Positions 15,501 to 21,724 of a stretch of 64,000 bases of DNA are shown here, one piece after another (positions within the stretch are counted from its first letter, which is position 1; each line of letters begins with the position of its first letter). Under the pieces are notes generated by a model that saw nothing but the letters and a program-made list of their open reading frames with translations, had not been told where the DNA came from and made no database searches. The stretch is from Pseudoalteromonas rubra. GTDB taxonomy: Bacteria > Pseudomonadota > Gammaproteobacteria > Enterobacterales > Alteromonadaceae. Location of the stretch: positions 124,001 through 188,000 of the forward strand of contig NZ_CP013612.1 in NCBI RefSeq assembly GCF_001482385.1. The letters run 5' to 3'. A program made the translations under genes and the position numbers.

Positions 15501-16664
15501 ATCGGCCAGGTTGCCGACATGGTATGCACCAAAACGGGTCGCAATATCGATACAGGTGTTACGTTGCGACTTAAACAGAGTGTCTATGACATCAAGATCT
15601 TTGGCGTTTTCATCCAATATTTTGGCGCTCAGCCTCAACGCCATGACGGTGATTTGCTTACGCTCAGTCAGCGTTGTGTAATCTTGCTGACCCGGGTGGC
15701 TGGGGTCGTCGGTGCGCAGTACGACGGTGGCATCGTCAAAACCATGTTGCGCTTGCTCATCGGCCAGTACTCCAACCAGGTTCGACACATTCATGGTATT
15801 CAGCTCTTTGAATGCCTCTTGGCCGGATATCACGCGCTCGGTGGCGTTTTTTTGTAACACCCGGCGTAATAGTCCGGATAGTGGGTGGCCAAGCAAAGCG
15901 CTGGGCAGTGGAATGTGCACATCGCTCAGCTGTTTATGGTAAATAGAAGCAATGCTTGAACCAGTGACTGCGGGTAAACCGGTCAGACACTCTAAAAACA
16001 CCAGGCCCCACACATAGATATCGGTTTTGGCTGAAGCGGGTTCGCCACGTAGCTGCTCTGGCGCACTATAAGAAGGCGTACCGAGCGTTTCTTGTGTCAG
16101 CGTGAGTGTGGCAAAGTCCTGATGGCGGCTTTCCTGACTGAGTGTACCAATACCAAAATCGAGAATCTTTGCGTAAGTTTTGGCGCCCGCCTGGGTGAGC
16201 ATGATGTTCGCGGGTTTGATGTCGCGGTGAATAATGCCTTGCTGGTGAGCGTGGATAAGCGCGTCCAGCACCTGGAGCATGATGTCGGCAGCGTCGACTG
16301 CGTTTAGGGCACCTTCCTGGATCAGGTGCTCACGCAGGGACTGCCCCTCTACATACTCAAACACACCGTATAGCAGGTTTTCGTCTACCTGGCCTTTATC
16401 AAGCAGGCGCACGATATGTGGGTGCTGTAATTGGCTACTGAGTGAGGTTTCGCGCTTGAATCGTTCTATATAACGGTGTTTCTTGGCTTCGTCCAGGTGA
16501 GGCTCAAGTGCCAGAAACTTAATCGCCACTATTTGATCGGTAATTTTGTTTTTGGCTTTATAGACCTTACCAAAGCCACCCTCACCGATTTTATGAATAA
16601 GCTCGTACTGTGTCGACTGAAAGCGATCCTGAATATAAGGATCAGAAAATTGAGTTAGTGGCAT
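12537..16664 (-). CDS. TOMM-system kinase/cyclase/ATPase fusion protein, 1375 aa
   Basis: A multidomain protein heading the RiPP operon. Residues 20-290 are a Ser/Thr kinase with intact motifs: GEGGFGKV (27-34), Lys49, HRDIKPAN (146-153), DFG (169-171) and APE (201-203). Residues about 335-530 resemble a class III nucleotide cyclase, but the first metal Asp motif is replaced (VMALRLSA where FADL is usual) and the second reads LADT instead of LGDG, so cyclase activity is doubtful. Residues about 540-800 are a STAND/AAA-like ATPase, with Walker A GEAGIGKS near 557-564 and Walker B YIIEDIHWAD near 692-702. The C-terminal third is alpha-solenoid/TPR-like. The whole matches the TOMM kinase/cyclase fusion family by architecture. 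It probably senses a signal and controls the cluster. GC falls after about residue 860. Confidence 0.85.
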   Translation of the reverse strand: MPLTQFSDPYIQDRFQSTQYELIHKIGEGGFGKVYKAKNKITDQIVAIKFLALEPHLDEAKKHRYIERFKRETSLSSQLQHPHIVRLLDKGQVDENLLYGVFEYVEGQSLREHLIQEGALNAVDAADIMLQVLDALIHAHQQGIIHRDIKPANIMLTQAGAKTYAKILDFGIGTLSQESRHQDFATLTLTQETLGTPSYSAPEQLRGEPASAKTDIYVWGLVFLECLTGLPAVTGSSIASIYHKQLSDVHIPLPSALLGHPLSGLLRRVLQKNATERVISGQEAFKELNTMNVSNLVGVLADEQAQHGFDDATVVLRTDDPSHPGQQDYTTLTERKQITVMALRLSAKILDENAKDLDVIDTLFKSQRNTCIDIATRFGAYHVGNLADTALFYFGYPVASDNDTRLSARTALDVVSELGKRNALMQEAHGVQLNAHIGLHSGIFVTYANAVPEGHIANTAMQLARLAGERQILCTAESRAILEPYSEFDYFDNMPLGMVFEQQAIYNLKGEKRVEAFGFMRGTRHHHKLIGRQSELDKTLSIINNEEQVTRVAHIYGEAGIGKSRLLQEIRANASKYQHLVAQCLPEHQNNALYPVLTLVRYLFNTSNLSNTEVIELFTSLLTEQDSTLNTEQDSTLNTETILPILLVWLNIELPEDMQPSSLAPDAQKELLFKGLTALLLSHKFSLSNHKLYIIEDIHWADTTTLEFIHHFAQSLSDGSVLISTSRQPKPDSLHDLTLLELELHKLTAKATEDFIEQLFEGKAVSKNVRDILVSRTDGIPLFIEELVDMLKQKALVSEQSGEVNFVSPDKLDQVPSSLRESLQQKLDSLIHAKETAQLAATIGREFEYDLLVAASSLSEDQIQNDLNELIEKDLIIQQRRVENDSYIFKHALVRDAAYGSMNPKDKVRNHGRIGDTLSIEYANSNFDEPLVISNHYYNADKIDNAVSFRTKAINKQVRSSAHSSAIVIGDEALSWLENYKEHKGSMLNELDLHKAMLPSIMTLFGYGAERVLSWGNRVAEIVQSPWLDDKQQDSLFDMYKKSQWTLFMSAHYASHRSKARALGESLLEAVREKGNRQDIIVVLVHVAQAYNIDGDLLSASELYEEALELYNDEQDAALALEYGMNIKVQILSLASYNYLHLGLLRKAKYCAYESARYAEDLNSIGEIVFANIFVALYHIFLKQHDKVVDNWSRFQELYGAQARGNVFHLHFLECYSYSSAKDTRMAREALNKQIETGQTFAAGYYVTHLAEAYIEEGGLSEALDLMTSSFERCERQGELSVMPFIKKTLAECMYLEQGSANEKIISLLHSSIDAAKGQSAKFFELESRLYLYSLKQDRENFELLRENYHWFVNNEQLEDSPVFTKLSRLLNEEN
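14745..14800. repeat. 24-bp tandem duplication inside the ATPase domain
   Basis: Two adjacent identical 24-base copies (14745-14768 and 14769-14792) plus a partial third encode a doubled EQDSTLNT octapeptide in a loop of the ATPase region. It keeps frame, so it is a tolerated slippage product and a possible length polymorphism between strains. Confidence 0.85.
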
Positions 16665-17114
16665 AGTATTTATTTTTATCTAATTTTAACAGAGATTAAA
16701 CCTTGGTTGTAAATTATTGTTAACAATCGCGATTATTACAATATTTTTTCAACATCTTCGATGTAAATAACCTGTCATTTGACATGAAACAAATTTCACT
16801 AAGATGAAGGTTGTACTGACATTATCGGCAACCGGGTTCATAACATGAGTCACTTTTAGTACTTTGCCCGCGGTCAACGAGGCTTAATTCCCTAATTGTA
16901 TGAGTTTGTAATCTTTACCGATTATCAATAAGGGGTCAATTGCTTCTAGATGAAGATTAGAAGAAATCATGTTTTAAACGTTATAAATTCTGATGTCTAG
17001 TGCACTTTATGGGACAAAATGGGTAGATTGTATTTGGTGTGTAATGTGATGTAATATCTAATTATTCAATAGTTTGTAATAATGACTTAGTTTTTCGGTA
17101 GCTAAAGGTGGTTA
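16665..17114. promoter_or_regulatory. divergent intergenic region between the RiPP operon and the propeller/methyltransferase operon
   Basis: About 450 AT-rich bases with no convincing gene. It must carry promoters for both divergent operons. A perfect 12-base palindrome ATTGTTAACAAT lies at 16716-16727, some 50 bases upstream of the kinase start. Between the two, the minus strand holds TTTACA followed 18-19 bases later by TTAAAAT, a plausible -35/-10 pair. The palindrome could be an operator. No binding protein can be named. Confidence 0.45.
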
Positions 17115-17117
17115 ATG

Positions 17118-17846
17118 ATGGAACGTCGTACTTTTCTTAAAACAAGTTCGTACTTGTGTGCGAGTGGTGCGCTGCCTCTCAGCGCATTTGCAGCGAATAG
17201 CACTCTATTTGATTTTTCAGAGCAGAATACACAACGCCTTGATGTTCAGACAGTGAACAAACTGGCGGTTAAGGCTCCGAAGATGTCGGTTGAAGCACCA
17301 AGCGGTGAACGTGTGTCTGTCACATTAAAGCCCGCAGTAGCCAGACGATATGATGCGCTGTTGTATGTTCATTATGAAATGAGCAATGAGATCACAGTAT
17401 TCGATATTAATGGTGTTCAGCAGGGGACGATTGGCTTGCCTGATGGATTTGGTAGCGTGAGCGATTTTGCAATCGAGCCGTCTCAGCAACTTGTTTATTT
17501 GATTGAGCGTGGCCACCACCAAATTATTGTGGCTAATTTTTATGGGGAGCGCCTGGCACATATTGGTGAGTTTGGCACAGAGGTCGCAGCACAGTTAAAT
17601 GGCCCCAGAAGCCTGACATTGGATGATGAAGGTCATGTACATGTTGTTGATTCTGGCGCGTCTAGCATCAAAGTATTCAATAACAACGGTGCATTTCTAT
17701 ACGCGTATGGACAGTCTCGGCTTGGAAAAGCACCTATCTACAGAGCACTAGATGGTACTCAACATGTTGTCGTTACTGGCGGCCAGTTGGGTGACAGAAA
17801 ATGGTTCTTTGACAGCAGTATTCGCAAATTGTCTGCGCTCAACTAG
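17118..17846 (+). CDS. Tat-exported NHL/six-bladed beta-propeller protein
   Basis: A 242-residue protein starting ERRTFLKTSSYLCASGALPLSAFA, a good twin-arginine signal with Arg-Arg-x-Phe-Leu-Lys, suggesting export in folded form. The mature part shows NHL-like propeller blades: ALLYVHYEMSNEITVFDING, VSDFAIEPSQQLVYLIERG, LNGPRSLTLDDEGHVHVVDSG and SIKVFNNNGAFLYAYG. At this length there are only about four blades, so it may be a short or self-assembling propeller. ATG 17118 has better spacing from AAGGTGG than ATG 17115. It is the first gene of the plus-strand set facing the RiPP operon. Function unknown. Confidence 0.7.
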   Translation: MERRTFLKTSSYLCASGALPLSAFAANSTLFDFSEQNTQRLDVQTVNKLAVKAPKMSVEAPSGERVSVTLKPAVARRYDALLYVHYEMSNEITVFDINGVQQGTIGLPDGFGSVSDFAIEPSQQLVYLIERGHHQIIVANFYGERLAHIGEFGTEVAAQLNGPRSLTLDDEGHVHVVDSGASSIKVFNNNGAFLYAYGQSRLGKAPIYRALDGTQHVVVTGGQLGDRKWFFDSSIRKLSALN

Positions 17847-17940
17847 ACTGGATGATGCACGCTAAAAGGCGCTAAGAGAATACCGCTGGTTTTTAATTAG
17901 CGCTTTACAATCATGGAATTATTAACTTAGGTAGCGCCCT

Positions 17941-19179
17941 ATGGAAAAACATCAGATGCGTAATGTGTCAGTGACAGATTATGCTGACCCAAAAGTCGAT
18001 CAACTACTAAAGCATACTGTACGCAGCCAGCTTGAATCTTTACTCAAGGCTAAACTCACCACGGCTCAGCGACAGCAAGCGTTAACCCAAAGTTTTGTAG
18101 ATGCGATGGCGTTAATATTCAGCACCACGCAAGCGACTCACGCTCAACTGACTGCTGCATTTGAGGCCATGTACGAACATGCCGTGCAGTCAATGACCCA
18201 GACAGAGCTCAGCGAAGACTTGTTAACCCGTCAATATATTTCTCCGACGGGTTTAATCATGTCGCCCATGAATTGCCGCCACACGATTAAGGATATTTAT
18301 CGGATTAAGGGTTATGCAAAAGGCATTGATAAAGCAATACGGGGCATGCTGTCTCATAAGGGCTCTATCACTATTTTGTACCCTGCTTGCGGCCCATTCG
18401 CGCCTTTGTTATTGCCTTTGCTCAGTTACTACAAAAATCACAACGAGTTTAACCATGAGCAAATTAAGGTGCTATTTGTAGATACCCACCCTGGTGCCAT
18501 AGTAACGCTAAAACAGCTGATTGATGACTTGCAATTAGGTGAGTTTGTCGCAGACATTATTGAAGAAGACGCCACAGTATATGAGCCCGAGCAGGCGGTG
18601 GACTTACTTGTGCTTGAAGCCATGCAGCATGGTTTTACGCGCGAAGGGCAGCTGGCCATTGCAAAACACTTAGTTAAATTCCTGACCCTAGATGGCTGGA
18701 TGATCCCACGCTCCGTATCGATTAAAGGCATGATGATCCACGGCGAAACGGAATATAATCAGCAGTGGAAAGACGCTGAGTATTGTCACTCAGACCATTT
18801 GCGTGACAGCGCTATAAACGAGCGTGTTGAACTGGGTGAGCTGATGCGTATTGATAAGTCTGCGCTGTTAAAAATGACAGAAATAGAACTTGAGGATGAT
18901 ATCCGGGTTGTTGCAGCGAATACAATCACAATACCAACAGGCGTAGAAGATATGTCGACCCGTATTTTAGCGGTTTATGCTCAAATCAACACGTTTGGTG
19001 AAGAAGGGCTGGATCAATACGACTCAGGTATTACTCACCCTAAACCTGACATGAATTTTTACGTTGATGCCAAGCCCAAAGAACTTGAACACACGCATTT
19101 CGTGGCCAATAGTGGTGATACGGTGCAATTTTATTATCAGCTGAGCGGTATGCCCGGATTTGTTCCGGTAAAAGCATAG
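17941..19179 (+). CDS. PRMT-like SAM-dependent methyltransferase
   Basis: A 412-residue protein with a Rossmann methyltransferase core. Motif I is degenerate (ITILYPACGPFAPLL, residues 143-157), the acidic end of strand 2 is VLFVDTHPGA (D181), and VDLLVLEAMQHGFTREG (about 215-231) with DGWMIPRSVSIKG behind it follows the layout of arginine methyltransferase-like proteins. The N-terminal 100 residues are helical. It is followed nine bases later by the formyltransferase-like gene, so the two are surely co-transcribed. Substrate unknown; a peptide or a nearby surface protein would fit the context. Confidence 0.7.
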   Translation: MEKHQMRNVSVTDYADPKVDQLLKHTVRSQLESLLKAKLTTAQRQQALTQSFVDAMALIFSTTQATHAQLTAAFEAMYEHAVQSMTQTELSEDLLTRQYISPTGLIMSPMNCRHTIKDIYRIKGYAKGIDKAIRGMLSHKGSITILYPACGPFAPLLLPLLSYYKNHNEFNHEQIKVLFVDTHPGAIVTLKQLIDDLQLGEFVADIIEEDATVYEPEQAVDLLVLEAMQHGFTREGQLAIAKHLVKFLTLDGWMIPRSVSIKGMMIHGETEYNQQWKDAEYCHSDHLRDSAINERVELGELMRIDKSALLKMTEIELEDDIRVVAANTITIPTGVEDMSTRILAVYAQINTFGEEGLDQYDSGITHPKPDMNFYVDAKPKELEHTHFVANSGDTVQFYYQLSGMPGFVPVKA

Positions 19180-19188
19180 GAGATGACC

Positions 19189-20160
19189 ATGGAAGTTAAA
19201 TATGCTCTATTCAGCGGCAGTTGCTTATGCCTGAGCGCTGTACAGTACCTACTGCAAAGAGGTCAACTGAGCTGTGTTGTGTTGATTGAAGCTGAACCCA
19301 ATCCGGATCTTGTCCAGTTGCAGCATTTTTTGCACCACCATCAAATTCCTATGCTGCAATATAAAACAGAGTCGGACGACTCCTTGATTGCCGATCTAGA
19401 CAGGTTGGGAGCAAACAGTGGCATAGCCTATTTGTTCAAACATAAACTGCGCACCAAGTTGATAAACTTTTTTGCAGGTGACGTACTTAACATTCACCCC
19501 AGTGCACTGCCTGATTATCGCGGCCCAATGCCTGTGTTCTGGCAACTTAAGAATGGTGCAGATACTGTAAGGCTGACTTTACACAAGGTCGCTGAGCAGC
19601 TTGATACTGGCGATATTGCTACACACATTGATTTACCTGTACACCCTTTTGATACTTCACAGTGTTTTCATCAGAAGATAGCCCAGGCAGTACCCGCCTT
19701 GCTTGAACAGTTTGCTCAGCAGCAGGCCGCAGGGACTTTGAACTGGCAAAAGCAAAGTGAGCATATCGAAATTGATGGCGAGCAGTGTGAGCCTCGTTAC
19801 GCAAAACACGTGCAGGTGGAAGATTTATTGATCGACTGGCGACATCATACCAGCACCGAGATTGTGAACCTGGCGCGTGCAGCAAATGCCGAATTGGGTG
19901 GTGCCCGGTTTAAATTTCGTGAAGGCATGCTGCAGCTTATGCAAGCCAGTAGTATGGAGTGTAAGCTGGCAGGCATTAAGCCTGGTACGATTTTAGAGCT
20001 CGACAGGAGCAAAGGGCTATTAGTTAAAACGGTTGATGGCGCGATTCGACTGGATACGATTTTAACCGAGCAAGGTATTTTTGATGGCTACCGGTTTGCC
20101 GTGCTGTTTGGACTGGAACCTGGTTTAGAAGTGGCTGCCTCATCTGAGCGTAGAATCTAG
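19189..20160 (+). CDS. formyltransferase-family protein (Fmt-like)
   Basis: A 323-residue protein related to methionyl-tRNA formyltransferase and sugar N-formyltransferases. The catalytic triad is present: Asn101 and His103 in VLNIHPSALPDYRGPMPVFW and Asp139 in LDTGDI, followed by a C-terminal OB-like part. It is unlikely to be the housekeeping fmt, because the usual def neighbour is absent and the N-terminal folate site is altered (LFSGSCLCLSAVQYLL). ATG 19189 is preferred over 19183 because AGGAG stands six bases before it. Together with the methyltransferase it looks like a two-enzyme modification unit using formyl-folate and SAM; the acceptor is unknown. Confidence 0.75.
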   Translation: MEVKYALFSGSCLCLSAVQYLLQRGQLSCVVLIEAEPNPDLVQLQHFLHHHQIPMLQYKTESDDSLIADLDRLGANSGIAYLFKHKLRTKLINFFAGDVLNIHPSALPDYRGPMPVFWQLKNGADTVRLTLHKVAEQLDTGDIATHIDLPVHPFDTSQCFHQKIAQAVPALLEQFAQQQAAGTLNWQKQSEHIEIDGEQCEPRYAKHVQVEDLLIDWRHHTSTEIVNLARAANAELGGARFKFREGMLQLMQASSMECKLAGIKPGTILELDRSKGLLVKTVDGAIRLDTILTEQGIFDGYRFAVLFGLEPGLEVAASSERRI

Positions 20161-20333
20161 GAGCTCAAAATTAAGCATTCTGATTGAGGTATATCAATTA
20201 CAAACCGATACCTTTGTACTAAATTTTACAATGGTAGCTTAGTTGAGAAGGACTTGTGAGTGGCCCAGCCGATGTACTTATTATCCTGCATTTCTAACTA
20301 TGCTCTGAACTTTAACTCAGAAGCGAGATAGAT

Positions 20334-20807
20334 ATGAATATAAAGATCAATCTGACCAACCGATATGGTTATGATCTTACGCTGTTTCCATACAATGGAG
20401 GCATTACGCCTAGTAGTGAAGGGCAGCGTATTGCGAAAGTTGAAGGCACTGGCGAGATAGTTGTCGCACCTGGCGAGTGCAGTATTTTAGAAGTACCGGG
20501 GATGGGCAGTTTGTTAGTTCAGTTTATGGGAGATCAAAAGCTTGTAGACTGCCATGAAAGATTCTGTGATAGCCCCAGTGAATTTGATGGCTATCCTTTA
20601 ATGGCACTCTTACGTTATAAAACCACAGAATTATACTGGCGGTTTTCAGATAGCGATGAACCCGCAGAATTGAACGTCAGCATCAATGATATCGGTACAG
20701 TTTGTCTTGATAAAGTATTGAGCGGAGAAGCGCGCAGAGTGCAGTTACCGGAGTTTTTTATCCCTCCTATTTTTACACCTCATTTACCAGAAGGAAACCC
20801 TGACTGA
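20334..20807 (+). CDS. unknown 157-residue protein
   Basis: No family recognised. The protein starts MNIKINLTNRYGYDLTLFPYNGG, has no signal peptide and is rich in beta-strand patterns (GEIVVAPGECSILEVPGMGSL). It has four cysteines and ends in a proline-rich tail. It lies between the formyltransferase and tail-collar genes and is probably part of the same transcript, although 173 bases separate it from the former. After its TGA the reading frame stays open, leading without a frame change into the next small frame. Confidence 0.65.
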   Translation: MNIKINLTNRYGYDLTLFPYNGGITPSSEGQRIAKVEGTGEIVVAPGECSILEVPGMGSLLVQFMGDQKLVDCHERFCDSPSEFDGYPLMALLRYKTTELYWRFSDSDEPAELNVSINDIGTVCLDKVLSGEARRVQLPEFFIPPIFTPHLPEGNPD

Positions 20808-20816
20808 TCGCGAGCA

Positions 20817-20960
20817 ATGATTGCTCAGCAATACATAAGCCGTTCAGGCAAAGCAGTAATTAAAGTAGTAGGTGCGAACTCGTCGCAACAAGTCGATAAA
20901 TCACTGAGTGAATTTAGTGGTACTGAGCGTTTATCGTTAAAGGGTATGTTTACGAATTAG
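20817..20960 (+). CDS. putative 47-residue small protein
   Basis: A short frame beginning MIAQQYISRSGKAVIKVVG and ending GMFTN, nine bases after the previous stop and 12 bases before the tail-collar gene. It lies in the same frame as the upstream 157-aa gene, separated only by TGA plus three codons. It could therefore be a separate small gene, the tail of a longer protein cut by a recent stop, or a read-through extension. It has no cysteine and no signal peptide. Its ribosome site is weak (CGAG). Confidence 0.4.
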   Translation: MIAQQYISRSGKAVIKVVGANSSQQVDKSLSEFSGTERLSLKGMFTN

Positions 20961-20972
20961 AGAGGATTTTAT

Positions 20973-21587
20973 ATGTCTACTGACCCGTATATTGGCTCAA
21001 TGGGTACCTTCGGCGGTGCTTTTACAATCAGAAATTTTGCAATGTGTTTAGGCCAGGTTATGGCTATTTCACAAAATCAGGCGTTATTTGCGTTGATCGG
21101 GACCATTTATGGTGGCGATGCGCGTACTACATACGCGTTGCCTGACCTGCGTGGTCGCAGTCCGGTAGGTCAAGGTGTACGCCCAGGTGGTTTGGACTAT
21201 CGTCAAGGTGAAAGACTAGGTACAGAGTCGGTAGGTATTGAGATTATTCATATGCCTGCGCACTCTCATACCGCGATTTTTACACCGCTAGGCGGTACAA
21301 ACCCTGTAAGTGGCACGCTACAGGTCGCTACTAATGCGGCAAATACTAAGATACCTGATACTAACTCGTACATCGCGCAGAATAACAGTGAAGGTTTCTT
21401 TAACCCAGGATTTTCGTCAGAAAATCTAACTACGATAAAAGGGCTGAGCCTATCTGGTGGTGGTTCTGCCGGAGGAACGGTAACAGTAACTAACACGGGT
21501 GGCTCAGCGCCATTGAATGTGTTAAATCCGGTATTACCGGTAAACTGGTTAATTGCGACAGACGGGGTTTTTCCACCGCGTAACTAA
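20973..21587 (+). CDS. phage tail-collar domain protein (microcystin-dependent-protein-like)
   Basis: A 204-residue protein with the tail-collar signature: MGTFGGAFTIRNFAMCLGQVMAISQNQALFALIGTIYGG, YALPDLRGRSPVGQG, and the late LNVLNPVLPVNWLIATDG. Such proteins form trimeric fibre tips in phages, and stand-alone copies are common in bacterial genomes (MdpB-like). Nothing else here is phage-like, so this is a domesticated or surface-associated member. AGAGGA precedes the ATG. A hairpin terminator follows before the giant adhesin gene. Confidence 0.85.
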   Translation: MSTDPYIGSMGTFGGAFTIRNFAMCLGQVMAISQNQALFALIGTIYGGDARTTYALPDLRGRSPVGQGVRPGGLDYRQGERLGTESVGIEIIHMPAHSHTAIFTPLGGTNPVSGTLQVATNAANTKIPDTNSYIAQNNSEGFFNPGFSSENLTTIKGLSLSGGGSAGGTVTVTNTGGSAPLNVLNPVLPVNWLIATDGVFPPRN

Positions 21588-21600
21588 TCGGTATTGGATA

Positions 21601-21634
21601 CGGGCTGAGCATATATTGTGTCGGCCCGCTTTTG
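21601..21634 (+). terminator. hairpin terminator before the giant adhesin gene
   Basis: An 8-bp stem (CGGGCTGA / TCGGCCCG, one G-T pair) with a 12-nt loop is followed by CTTTTG. It separates the tail-collar gene from the adhesin, which then needs its own promoter in 21635-21720. Confidence 0.55.
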
Positions 21635-21724
21635 TGTTTGATAGTCATCAAATTGCGTTGAAATTGAAGTTAATATTAAAACAATAAAATGTCACTGGAC
21701 CAGGTTAAATAACGGAGTAGTAGA

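Noticed and set aside
7833..16664. Mobile-element origin of the RiPP operon through a transposon or integron
   Set aside because: No transposase, integrase, terminal inverted repeat or tRNA insertion site was seen at either end; composition switches lie inside genes, which fits homologous recombination better.
17118..17846. Propeller protein as a cofactor-binding (PQQ) dehydrogenase
   Set aside because: Too short, and no PQQ-binding or catalytic motif is visible; NHL-like blades are the only support.
20973..21587. Prophage remnant suggested by the tail-collar gene
   Set aside because: No other phage gene, integrase or attachment repeat within the window; stand-alone collar proteins are common in bacteria.
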